Source: Ignavibacteriales bacterium (GTDB taxonomy: Bacteria > Bacteroidota > Ignavibacteria > UBA10030). Taken from it: a DNA stretch of 42,013 nt. The stretch covers positions 1 through 42,013 of the forward strand of contig JACPUH010000056.1 of the NCBI GenBank assembly GCA_016192345.1, read 5' to 3'. A program made the translations under genes and the position numbers. Shown here in pieces: positions 32,206 through 40,047 of the stretch; positions within the stretch are counted from its first letter, which is position 1; every line of letters starts with the position of its first letter. Below the pieces are notes generated by a model. It did no database searches. It was given only the letters and a program-made list of their open reading frames with translations, and was not told the DNA's origin.

Positions 32206-32760
32206 TCAATTCCCGGAACCGTGAAGGGAGCGCACCGTCTCCCGCACAAGAATGGAGCAACTGGTGCAGAGCCCGCTCGTCTTCCGGTCGAGTTGTTGAA
32301 GGTTGGTGGCAAGCGACATCGGGCATGAACGTTCCGGGCAATGTGTCAAACCCAATGTATGCCCCAACTCGTGGATCGCTTCCGTGACCGCCCGGTGCAG
32401 GAACACCCCGGGGTTTGGTTCAAGCCCGTAAAACTCCTGTCGCAACCGGGCCAGGGCCAGTGTAGCAACTTTCCCATGCAACTGCGCCTGTCCGAAAACA
32501 AAACTCAACATGGGAATGAACATATCGACGGGCGACACGCCAAGGAGCTTTACCGTATCGCCGCGAACCTCTTTGAGGAGCCACCGGAGAATCATTTCTG
32601 AACTGTACTGGCGGCGCTCTTCATCGAAAGCAAACTCCGGAACTCCCTTTGGGGGAAGACGCCTTATCTCAAATCCGAACGTTTCCCCTATCCCTAATTC
32701 AATGGCGGCAAGGACATCGTCCTCCACGGCTCCCATTGGGACAATGGCGATGGAAGGCAC
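32206..32760 (-). CDS. archaemetzincin-family zinc metalloprotease
   Basis: A 184-residue protein. The archaemetzincin signature is complete: 'HELGHTLGLTHC' followed by 'CPERSCPM' and a late 'CTSC', giving the HExxHxxGxxH zinc site and the four-Cys second zinc site. The N-terminal 'SIAIVPMGAVEDDVLAAIELGIGETFG' is also typical. No signal peptide is seen, so it acts in the cytoplasm. It lies between the histidine kinase (11 bp away) and the response regulator (15 bp away) on the same strand, an unusual placement. Archaemetzincin substrates are poorly known. A role in turnover of a signalling or complex component is possible. Confidence 0.9.
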   Translation of the reverse strand: MPSIAIVPMGAVEDDVLAAIELGIGETFGFEIRRLPPKGVPEFAFDEERRQYSSEMILRWLLKEVRGDTVKLLGVSPVDMFIPMLSFVFGQAQLHGKVATLALARLRQEFYGLEPNPGVFLHRAVTEAIHELGHTLGLTHCPERSCPMSLATNLQQLDRKTSGLCTSCSILVRETVRSLHGSGN

Positions 32761-32771
32761 CGGACCCTGTC

Positions 32772-34409
32772 CTATGATGCCCCGGGGAGAGTCGTTTCCG
32801 GCGCCCCCTCGTCAACATTGGTAAGCGGGAGGGAAACACGGAACGTCGTTCCCTCACCGGTCCTGCTTTTCACTTCGATATCACCGCGATGAGCCTGGAC
32901 GATCCCGTAGACGACTGCAAGTCCCAATCCAACCCCCTTGCCCTCCCCCTTTGTCGTGAAGAAGGGGTCGAAGATCTTCGGAAGGAACTCGGGGGCAATC
33001 CCATCACCGTTATCCCTGATCATCAGCACTACGGCGGTTTTCTCCTTGTCAATCTCCGTGCTCAATGTCAGGAGTCCCTCCCCTTTGTTTGCCGTTGCCT
33101 CGGCGCCGTTCATGATCAGGTTGATCAGCACTTGCTGAAGCTGCGATCCGTCGCAGTGCACGGCCGGGAGCTGATCCGCGAGCCGGAGATCGACTTTGAC
33201 ATTCATCAGCTTGAGCTTGTGCGTGATGACCGAGAGCGTGGACCTGATGATCGCGTTCAAGTCGGCCTGTGCGCGATGAGGCTTGGACCGTCGGGAGAAG
33301 GCAAGAAGATCGGCGACAATCCTTCCCACCCGCGAAGTCTCGTTCGTAATCTGGGCCAGGTATCGCTTCACTTCATCGACGCGTCCGGGAGGAATGCCGG
33401 TATCGGTCATGATCCGCTGCAGCAGCATGGAGAGGTTTAGCACGCCAGAGATCGGATTGTTGATCTCATGGGCCACGCTCGCAGCCAGCTGCCCCAGCGA
33501 CGCAAGCCGGTCTGTATGCAGAAGTTTCCGGTGTGCCGCATTCAGTTGTTCGGTCCGCTCCTCCACCTTGGTTTCCAAGTGCTTGGTGAATTCGTTCAGT
33601 TCCGTCAGTGCATGGAGGAGTTGCCGTCGCATCGAGTCGAACGAATGGGCCAGTTCCCCCAGTTCTCCGTTGCTGTCGATATCGAGAGGCCTGTCGAGTT
33701 GCATCGCGCTGATCGCGCGGGTCCCCTCGATCAGCTGACGGATCGGAGCATCGACAAACCGCCGCGTGAAGATCACAATGAACAGCCCGACAAGGACCAC
33801 CTGAATGCCCGTCATCAACACGACGCGTCGTTCCACTTCGTCGATCTCCTCATCCACTTCCTTCAGATCGAGCGAGACATCCAGGACGCCGAGGACGTTG
33901 ATCCCCTTCGGGTGCGCGTGACACTCTGCCTCGCTGCATGACGGTTCGTTGTAAATGGGGGTCACCATGGCAAGCCGGCGGACCCCGTTGGGACCCGTAT
34001 AAATCCGGGAACGGGATGGGACATCCACCTTGACGAGCGGTTGGTCCGAGGCATGGCACAGGTAGCAGGCTTCGGCCTTTTTATCCACCTGCACCGCCTC
34101 CCCCACCGTGGTCGAGAACATAACACGCCCCTCCTTGTTGAAGATCCGGATCCGGTCGATCCCCTGCTTCAGCGCAATGGTTTGCATCACTTCGTACGCC
34201 GCCTCACGACTGTCGGCCAGCATGGCATGCCAGGTGGCGCTTGTGATTGCACGCGAAAGTTGATCGGCACCGACGATCATGGCATCCAGCAGTTGCTCTT
34301 CCTGCGTTTTAATGTTGATGAACCCGGAAATTCCTTCTGCCACGACGATCAGGATCGTCAGAAAAAGAATAAGCCGAAACGCAAGCCGGTTGGGGAGGAG
34401 TGATTTCAT
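32772..34409 (-). CDS. sensor histidine kinase with heme-c-type periplasmic domain
   Basis: A 545-residue kinase. Transmembrane helices are at about 11-29 and 192-212. The periplasmic domain holds a standard heme-c motif 'CYLCH' and a second 'CSEAECH' (CX4CH). This suggests covalent heme binding and sensing of redox state or a small ligand. A HAMP domain (about 213-265) and a coiled coil follow. The HisKA box is 'SVAHEINNPIS'. The ATPase has N-box 'NLIMNGAEA', G1 'DNGDGI', F-box 'FDPFFTTK' and G2 'GKGVGLGL'. It is the first gene of the kinase-archaemetzincin-regulator operon. It has a candidate sigma54 promoter of its own at 34480-34494. Confidence 0.92.
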   Translation of the reverse strand: MKSLLPNRLAFRLILFLTILIVVAEGISGFINIKTQEEQLLDAMIVGADQLSRAITSATWHAMLADSREAAYEVMQTIALKQGIDRIRIFNKEGRVMFSTTVGEAVQVDKKAEACYLCHASDQPLVKVDVPSRSRIYTGPNGVRRLAMVTPIYNEPSCSEAECHAHPKGINVLGVLDVSLDLKEVDEEIDEVERRVVLMTGIQVVLVGLFIVIFTRRFVDAPIRQLIEGTRAISAMQLDRPLDIDSNGELGELAHSFDSMRRQLLHALTELNEFTKHLETKVEERTEQLNAAHRKLLHTDRLASLGQLAASVAHEINNPISGVLNLSMLLQRIMTDTGIPPGRVDEVKRYLAQITNETSRVGRIVADLLAFSRRSKPHRAQADLNAIIRSTLSVITHKLKLMNVKVDLRLADQLPAVHCDGSQLQQVLINLIMNGAEATANKGEGLLTLSTEIDKEKTAVVLMIRDNGDGIAPEFLPKIFDPFFTTKGEGKGVGLGLAVVYGIVQAHRGDIEVKSRTGEGTTFRVSLPLTNVDEGAPETTLPGAS

Positions 34410-34479
34410 AGGACGTGGGCATTTTCCCGGCGCCGTTCCTGAGAATCAGAAACAGCCCGAAGGTTTCAGCAGGGGCAAC

Positions 34480-34494
34480 TGCAAAAAATGTACC
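34480..34494 (-). promoter_or_regulatory. candidate sigma54 promoter of the two-component operon
   Basis: On the minus strand the sequence GGTACATTTTTTGCA has -24 GG and -12 GC at the correct 12-nt offset. It matches TTGCA fully and GGCAC at 4 of 5 positions. Transcription would start near 34469, about 60 nt before the kinase ATG. A GGAATTCCACAC site at 34528-34539 recalls the repeats at 23631-23667. The 304-bp gap 34410-34713 also holds the glnD promoter candidate; nothing else is recognised there. Confidence 0.5.
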
Positions 34495-34628
34495 TCCCTG
34501 GGCGGAGTTCGATGCTCGGTACCACGGGGAATTCCACACGGGACTGGTCGCGTTTCTCTTGACAGTAAGATTCTTTCGGTTCACTTCTTACAAATGGAAA
34601 AGAACGATCGCCCCTTCCCGCTCAACCT

Positions 34629-34656
34629 TTGAAACCAATCCCCCTTTCCGTATATT
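34629..34656 (+). promoter_or_regulatory. sigma70-type promoter candidate for glnD
   Basis: TTGAAA (34629-34634) and TATATT (34651-34656) are separated by 16 bp. The start near 34663 gives a leader of about 50 nt to the ATG at 34714, before which AAGGAAG is found. Confidence 0.5.
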
Positions 34657-34713
34657 GTGCGGTCGTTGCCAGAGTTGAGAAGATGAATGTTTCCGCATCA
34701 AGGAAGTGTACTG

Positions 34714-37332
34714 ATGATGAAGAGGGCGCTGTACGACCGTGAACTTGAGAGCATCCTCCGACTGCACCGCAAGGGGGCGGGTGGGGTGCGCGTCGCGCTC
34801 GCACTCACCGCACGGCTCGACCGGCTGATCAGGGACGTGTACCGGAGCATCGAACATCCCCACAAAAACCTCCTGAGCATCGTTGCACTCGGCGGTTATG
34901 GCCGTAAGGAGCTTTGCTTTTCCTCCGACACCGACATCATGTTTCTGATCGGGAGTGAGGAACACAAGAGCGAGGCAAGTCTCGTCGTACAGCAACTTCT
35001 CCACCGGTTACTCGACTACGGTCTGGATATCGGACACAGTTTCCGGACCGTGGAGGAATGCCTGGATTTCTCCGGGACCGATTTCGAATCGTGGAATTCC
35101 CTACTTGAATCACGAATCATCTGCGGCAGTGTGCCGACGTACCGGTCACTCCGATCCGGGATTGCCGACCGCGTGCAATCCTATGACCAAAAGGGATATG
35201 TCCAAAGCCTGCTGAACGCGATGGAGATCCGGCACCGAAAATACGGCAACTCCACCAAGCTCCTGGAACCGAACATCAAGAACAGTGCCGGCGGGTTGCG
35301 CGATCTTCACACCGTGCTCTGGCTGATGCTGGGGACGGCCCGCATGCAACTACGCCTTAAGCCGAAGGAAACGGGACTCTCCCGGCTGCTCGGCGGCTCA
35401 CCGTTGAAGAAACAGTTTTCCGCAAAGTTCCTGCGGACAACGCGGCAAGCCTTCGATTCCCTTCTCCGGATCCGCAACGAAATGCACCTCCAGGGCCGTT
35501 CGCTCCACGATTCGCTGGAATTCATCTTTCAGAGGCAGGTCGCAGAAGCACTCCGGTATCGGTCCTCATCAACCCGGACCAGTGTGGAGCGCTTCATGCA
35601 CGAGTACTACATCGCCACCCGTGCCGTCGCGCAACTGACGCGACGGGTCGCGAATTGGGCGACAGAGCATTATCTTGATCTCCCCGCTCACACCGCCTCG
35701 CGCACCTTGGAAGGGCCTTTTGTCCTGCAGGGCGGGAAGATCGATCTGACACAGCGCCGCCCTGCGCTCGGCAACGGGGACGCCCTCCGCGCATTCCTTC
35801 TCGGCATCGAGCACCATGCACATTTCTCGACCCGGCTGGAGGATGCATTGACGCGCATGGCAACGCGCTGCCGGCCTCTCCGTTCGCGGGAGGAAACGGC
35901 GCTCCTTCGCGAGATCCTCAACAAACCCGCCGGAGTGACGCAGACGCTCAGAACAATGAACGATCTTGGGCTCCTGGAACGTTGGATCCCGGAATGGAGG
36001 GGTCTGGTCGCCTTCTTTCAACATAATATCTATCACTATTATACAGCCGATGAACATACCTTGATGGTGGTTGCTGCGGTGGAACAGTTGCGCGATGCAA
36101 CGAACTCGTTCGGCGACGTCTTCCGCCGGCTGCAACGATCTGACGTCTTGTATCTTTCCTGCCTGCTGCATGATATTGCCAAGCCGCAACGCATCGGGGA
36201 CCATGAGATCATCGGGGTGGAAGTCGCGGAAAAGGTCCTGAAACGCCTCCGCTATACGGACGCCCTGGAGGACGTTGCGTTCCTGATCCGCAATCACCTG
36301 TTGATGGAACAAATCGCCTTCCGGCGCAACCTGAGCGACCCGCAGACGATCCTCGATTTCGCATCGCGCTTCTCCAGTCCGCGCCAGCTCGACTATCTTT
36401 ACCTCCTCACGTACGCGGACCTGAGCGCCGTCAACAAGAATGTCTGGACTGAATGGAAGGGAATGTTGCTCTACGAATTGTACCAACGCTCCCGGGAGGT
36501 GTTGGAGCGGAAACAAACACCGCTTCAATTTGAGGAAGCGGAGAGCGCGCGCTATCGTGAGGCCATCGAGGATCTCGTGCACCGGCTGGCTGTCTCCCTT
36601 CCCGAAGCCGATGCGCGCAGGCATCTCGAAGCCTTCGACAGCCCGGGATACCTGATCGCCTTCGATGCGAAGGAAATCACCGAACACATCCGCCACATTG
36701 GAACCGGCGAATCGCTCTCCACACTGTTCGTTCAAAAAGAGACATACACCGAGCTGACCATCATAGGCCCCGACGCCCCGTTTGCCCTGTCAAAATTCTG
36801 CGGCGTCCTGACGGCCAACGACGCAAATATTCTTGATGCGCAAATTTTCACCCGCAACGACGGGACCATCATCGACAAATTCCGGTTGACCGACTTCGTC
36901 ACCAAAACCGCACTCACGGAGTTACAATCTTCCAAGATACGGGCGGAGTTATCCGACGTTTTGACCGGGAAGACGGCCATCCACCACCTCCTGCATCGGC
37001 ACCGGATGAAATGGCGGCGAAAGGCGGGGAAGCACAATCCCAACATCCGGACCGATATCGAGTTTGAGGACCATCCGAAGTTCACCATTATCGATGTCTA
37101 TGCCCCGGATATGCTGGGGTTTCTGTACAAAGTGACGGAAACGATCTCGAAGCTCGGCTTGAATATTTTCTTCGCCAAGATTGCGACGCGGGTGGATGGC
37201 ATCGTCGACACGTTTTATGTGACCGACCGATTGGGATCCAAAATCGAGGACCCCGCCCGGCGGGAGGCCGTGAAGGACGAGATCCTGAAAACCATCGCAG
37301 AGTTGAGCCGCTCCGAACTCATTCCGGAATGA
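34714..37332 (+). CDS. glnD: [protein-PII] uridylyltransferase/uridylyl-removing enzyme
   Basis: An 872-residue GlnD, close to the usual length. The nucleotidyltransferase motif is 'GGYGRKELCFSSDTDIMFL' (about 60-80). The central GlnE/GlnD-type helical domain includes 'LEPNIKNSAGGLRDLHTVLWL'. The HD hydrolase domain has 'CLLHDIAKPQRIGDHE'. Two C-terminal ACT domains ('LTIIGPDAPFALSKFCGVL' and 'FTIIDVYAPDMLGFLYKVTETI') sense glutamine. It adds or removes UMP on PII proteins in nitrogen control. The ATG at 34714 is preferred because AAGGAAG precedes it; an ATG at 34687 is possible. murI follows 13 bp downstream. Confidence 0.93.
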   Translation: MMKRALYDRELESILRLHRKGAGGVRVALALTARLDRLIRDVYRSIEHPHKNLLSIVALGGYGRKELCFSSDTDIMFLIGSEEHKSEASLVVQQLLHRLLDYGLDIGHSFRTVEECLDFSGTDFESWNSLLESRIICGSVPTYRSLRSGIADRVQSYDQKGYVQSLLNAMEIRHRKYGNSTKLLEPNIKNSAGGLRDLHTVLWLMLGTARMQLRLKPKETGLSRLLGGSPLKKQFSAKFLRTTRQAFDSLLRIRNEMHLQGRSLHDSLEFIFQRQVAEALRYRSSSTRTSVERFMHEYYIATRAVAQLTRRVANWATEHYLDLPAHTASRTLEGPFVLQGGKIDLTQRRPALGNGDALRAFLLGIEHHAHFSTRLEDALTRMATRCRPLRSREETALLREILNKPAGVTQTLRTMNDLGLLERWIPEWRGLVAFFQHNIYHYYTADEHTLMVVAAVEQLRDATNSFGDVFRRLQRSDVLYLSCLLHDIAKPQRIGDHEIIGVEVAEKVLKRLRYTDALEDVAFLIRNHLLMEQIAFRRNLSDPQTILDFASRFSSPRQLDYLYLLTYADLSAVNKNVWTEWKGMLLYELYQRSREVLERKQTPLQFEEAESARYREAIEDLVHRLAVSLPEADARRHLEAFDSPGYLIAFDAKEITEHIRHIGTGESLSTLFVQKETYTELTIIGPDAPFALSKFCGVLTANDANILDAQIFTRNDGTIIDKFRLTDFVTKTALTELQSSKIRAELSDVLTGKTAIHHLLHRHRMKWRRKAGKHNPNIRTDIEFEDHPKFTIIDVYAPDMLGFLYKVTETISKLGLNIFFAKIATRVDGIVDTFYVTDRLGSKIEDPARREAVKDEILKTIAELSRSELIPE

Positions 37333-37345
37333 TCGGGAACAAACC

Positions 37346-38155
37346 ATGAAAACCGAGAGACCCATAGGTGTGTTTGATTCGGGGATTGGCGGACTCACCG
37401 TCGTCCACGCCCTGACTCGCCGGATGCCGCATGAGAATATTGTATACTTCGGCGACACCGCGCGGGTGCCGTACGGGCCGAAGTCCACGCAGGTGGTGCG
37501 GGAGTACGCCGCCCAGGATACGGATGTGCTCCTCGAACATGACGTCAAGATGATCATCGTCGCGTGCAATACCGTCTCCGCCGTTGCGCTGGACATCGTG
37601 CAGAAACGGGCCAAGGTCCCCGTCATGGGCGTGATCCTTCCCGGCGCGGGGGCGGCCGTGAAGACAACGAGGAAAAAACGGATCGGAATCATCGGGACGG
37701 TGGGGACGATCAAGAGCAACGCTTACACCAACGCCATCAGGCAGGTTGATCCCGAAGTGCAGGTCTTTGGAAAAGCCTGTCCGCTCTTTGTCCCGCTGGC
37801 CGAGGAAGGATGGATCGATCACAAAGCCACGGAGCTGATCGCGAAAGAGTATCTTTTTCCCCTGACGCTCGAAAAGATCGACACCCTGGTCCTTGGGTGT
37901 ACACATTACCCCATTCTGAAGGGCGTGATCGCCAGGGTACTGCAGAACAGTGTCACGCTCATAGACTCCGGTGAGGCAACCGCGGAGGCAGCGGCAGTTC
38001 TTCTCGAAGAGCAACATTTGAAAAACACCAGCACGCTGAAGCCGAACCTGCGGTTCTCCGTGAGCGATGTATCCCACACCTTCGCTGAAGTGGGAGAACG
38101 TTTCCTCGGACAACGGTTGGGCCGGGTGCATCGAGTTTCCGGGCTTGCACATTAA
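37346..38155 (+). CDS. murI: glutamate racemase
   Basis: A 269-residue glutamate racemase that makes D-glutamate for peptidoglycan. Clear features are 'IGVFDSGIGGLTVVHAL' at the N-terminus, 'YFGDTARVPYGPKS', the first catalytic Cys in 'IIVACNTVSA' and the second in 'LVLGCTHYPILK'. The length is normal. It starts 13 bp after glnD and probably shares its transcript. It is the last clearly core gene before the region of accessory genes and remnants. Confidence 0.95.
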   Translation: MKTERPIGVFDSGIGGLTVVHALTRRMPHENIVYFGDTARVPYGPKSTQVVREYAAQDTDVLLEHDVKMIIVACNTVSAVALDIVQKRAKVPVMGVILPGAGAAVKTTRKKRIGIIGTVGTIKSNAYTNAIRQVDPEVQVFGKACPLFVPLAEEGWIDHKATELIAKEYLFPLTLEKIDTLVLGCTHYPILKGVIARVLQNSVTLIDSGEATAEAAAVLLEEQHLKNTSTLKPNLRFSVSDVSHTFAEVGERFLGQRLGRVHRVSGLAH

Positions 38156-38252
38156 GGAGGGATTCTCTTGGCAGAGACTGCGAGCTTACGTGGGGGCGGG
38201 AGACCGGTTAAGTGTCAACTTGCGCAATAGCATATACCAATTTGGAACCGCG

Positions 38253-38438
38253 TCACTCGTCAGCAAACTTCTTTATCGCCTCGAAGTACTTCACAATCGC
38301 CTTCGCCTTGTTCTTTCCAAAGGCAAGCCAATGCCAAGGCGTTTCCGGCGAGGGGTTGTCGACGAGTGGGATGCGGAGGACAGGTTTGCCTTTAAACTCG
38401 CTGAGTTCGGGTTGAGGGGATTGTTGGTCTTCGGGCAT
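38253..38438 (-). CDS. small conserved hypothetical protein (61 aa)
   Basis: A 61-residue protein. After a short acidic/Pro start it has 'EFKGKPVLRIPLVDNPSPE', then 'WHWLAFGKNKAKAIVKYFEAIKKF'. The pattern of an 'FKGxPVL' strand followed by a 'FGxxKAKAI' helix ending in 'IKKF' recurs in small uncharacterised bacterial proteins of this size, so I regard it as a real gene. A GGAG lies 6 nt before the ATG at 38438. A longer start at 38495 would run into the inverted repeat. No function is known. It faces murI tail to tail. Confidence 0.65.
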   Translation of the reverse strand: MPEDQQSPQPELSEFKGKPVLRIPLVDNPSPETPWHWLAFGKNKAKAIVKYFEAIKKFADE

Positions 38439-38480
38439 TGGGGCTCCAGGATTGGACCATATGAAGCAGAATTTGGTGTT

Positions 38481-38552
38481 TAGTGCCGCTCCCAATAAGT
38501 AATATTGTGTTTGGAGATGACCTGAGGTATTAAGTGGGGCGGCACTAGTGCC
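38481..38552. repeat. inverted repeat with inner palindrome
   Basis: TAGTGCCGCTCCC (38481-38493) is mirrored, with one base gap, by GGGGCGGCACTA (38536-38547). The right arm forms the perfect palindrome GGCACTAGTGCC (38541-38552), which is followed by TTTTT. A further copy of GGCACTAGG lies at 38601. It could be a transcription stop or the remains of a small mobile element. Confidence 0.5.
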
Positions 38553-38649
38553 TTTTTGTATATTCCTCGGTGAAGAAATTCAAGATTTCTTAATTGTTGT
38601 GGCACTAGGTTCCACAGATTCTTGGATCGGAGTGTCCCTGGTCGTCACG

Positions 38650-38671
38650 CAAGCCCGCTTCGGCGGGCTTG
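38650..38671. terminator. hairpin terminator with TTCG loop, 3' of dinD
   Basis: A perfect 9-bp stem, CAAGCCCGC (38650-38658) with GCGGGCTTG (38663-38671), is closed by a TTCG tetraloop. It lies just beyond the dinD stop codon on the minus strand. The T-rich side (TTGCTTT) is on the plus strand, so it may stop transcription from either direction. Confidence 0.65.
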
Positions 38672-38676
38672 TTGCT

Positions 38677-39534
38677 TTACTTCCCGTTCTTCTTTGGCCG
38701 AAGTTTCTTTACACTCTTTAGCAACTTCTTGTCTTCGGCTGCCACCTTGCGTCGAACCTTCTTGATGTCTTCCTCTGGTGGTAATTGTTCCGGCTTAATC
38801 CCACGTTCCTTGAGAACCTGCCGCACGCTTTGATTGTTCTTCACGTGCTCCGTCGTTATGGCAGGCTCGCCTTTGAGATCATCCTTCTTCACGTTGAAGT
38901 TCGTAATTTCCACTGCAAAGTCTTTTGCCTTGATCGTGATTGTTGGGAGGAAATCCGCCAGCGGACGGCTGCCTGGCACCTGGAGCCGTTGCTTCATCTC
39001 GTTTGTGGTAAATCCCCCAAACAACGCCTTGTCACCTTTGCTCCGAATGCGGGCAAACCCTTGATTGTCAACCCCTCGCTCGAAGATGAGTCCGGAGAGT
39101 TCCTTTTCCGAAAGCGAAAGCTTCTCCCGTGCTTGCAATCTCTCCCATGCGTTGATCCGATCCTCCACAAGCTCCTGCTTCCGGGTTTGGACTGCAAAGT
39201 AGCTCATGGCAAAGGCAATGGGGTCCTTCCGGGGATCGCCGTTCTGAGCTATCAGGTAGCAGGCATAACGGGTAAGCATGATATCGTCGATTTCTCGCTG
39301 GGTGCCTGAGCCGATGTCAACCATTTTGTTGACGTCAACAAAATGGTCGGTGGTTTCCTGACCCGCATTCTTGCATGCTATTTTGGCCTTCTCAATGACC
39401 TGGCCGAAGTTCCTCCACTCGCTGTATCCAAGCAGACCCTGTAGTTCACGGGCAAGCCAGTACTCAACATCATCGGCTTTGTGAGATGCAGACTCAAAGT
39501 CCATTGTAAGCATCCTGATCAGCTCAGTTTTCAT
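38677..39534 (-). CDS. dinD: DNA damage-inducible protein D-like
   Basis: A 285-residue DinD-family protein. The N-terminal BRO-like part has '[26 protein letters not shown]' and '[29 protein letters not shown]'. The middle has 'FAVQTRKQE' and 'RITxxxKL'-like helices. The C-terminal part has '[17 protein letters not shown]' and 'RPLADFLP'. DinD of E. coli is SOS-induced and affects RecA filaments. GGAG precedes the ATG at 39534. The stop codon of a restriction-modification remnant overlaps this start by 11 bp. DinD genes often sit in accessory or defence islands, which fits the neighbours. Confidence 0.87.
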   Translation of the reverse strand: MKTELIRMLTMDFESASHKADDVEYWLARELQGLLGYSEWRNFGQVIEKAKIACKNAGQETTDHFVDVNKMVDIGSGTQREIDDIMLTRYACYLIAQNGDPRKDPIAFAMSYFAVQTRKQELVEDRINAWERLQAREKLSLSEKELSGLIFERGVDNQGFARIRSKGDKALFGGFTTNEMKQRLQVPGSRPLADFLPTITIKAKDFAVEITNFNVKKDDLKGEPAITTEHVKNNQSVRQVLKERGIKPEQLPPEEDIKKVRRKVAAEDKKLLKSVKKLRPKKNGK

Positions 39535-39664
39535 ATCGTCTCCTTTCTTGCTCCGCGCCTCTGTTCTCCGTTGGACCTTTTTTCCCCTCCACAATCTTGA
39601 TCTCCCCCTCCGTTAGTCCGTACAGCTTGTAAACCAGTTGATCAATCTCCTTCTCCAAATCACT
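39524..39664 (-). pseudogene. C-terminal remnant of a type II restriction-modification enzyme
   Basis: The frame reads '[19 protein letters not shown]' and then 'EIKIVEGKK', followed by a charged tail and a stop. The 'EIDxLVYxLYGLTxEEIxIVEG' end is characteristic of the last residues of type IIG/Eco57I-like and related N6-adenine methylase-nucleases. Only about 46 of several hundred residues remain. Upstream the frame runs into unrelated sequence at the junction with the next remnant. It is not expected to be functional. Its stop lies inside the dinD start. Confidence 0.72.
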
Positions 39665-39675
39665 CGTGTCTGCTG

Positions 39676-39857
39676 TCAAGGATCCGCCGTTTCCCAGCGC
39701 TCCGGCTGAGCCAGGTACGTGGTAGACTTTCCATCGCCCTTCCATCATTCTGTGTGAGCATCCACGAGACTACAAGCCGCAACGGAGGACCGGAAAGGCC
39801 ACGCAGAATTCCATACTTGCGATAATCGTTGATGTCTCCGAAATACTGATTTTTCAT
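39676..39857 (-). pseudogene. frameshifted N-terminal remnant of a 'MKNQYFGDxNDYRKYG' family gene
   Basis: The start reads 'MKNQYFGDINDYRKYGILRG' and continues through 'VVSWMLTQNDGR'. After codon 40, about 39738, the similarity jumps to another frame: 'DGKSTTYLAQPERWETADP', then TGA (39678-39676). Restoring one G in the GGAAGGG run rejoins the two parts. The gene is cut off after about 60 residues, where the restriction-enzyme tail begins. The family is a group of uncharacterised proteins of roughly 200 residues or more, often found near restriction systems as far as I recall. It is broken by both a frameshift and a deletion. Confidence 0.68.
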
Positions 39858-40047
39858 CTAGGACGGTATCTTCCACTTACAAATTGGGCAACCCCCAGAA
39901 TGGCGCGAATGTTGACACCTCCAGAATTCCTGGCCAAACCCACTGACTCTGAGAGCCAAACGTTGCCAATTAGGTTCAATGAAATCACCCGCCGCAATTG
40001 ACCTGTGCTCTGAAAATGGTAATCGCCGCAGCCATGTACACTCCGAA

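Noticed and set aside
35569..36735. 388-codon open frame on the minus strand
   Set aside because: It lies entirely opposite glnD, shows no domain pattern, and has codon use mirroring the true gene.
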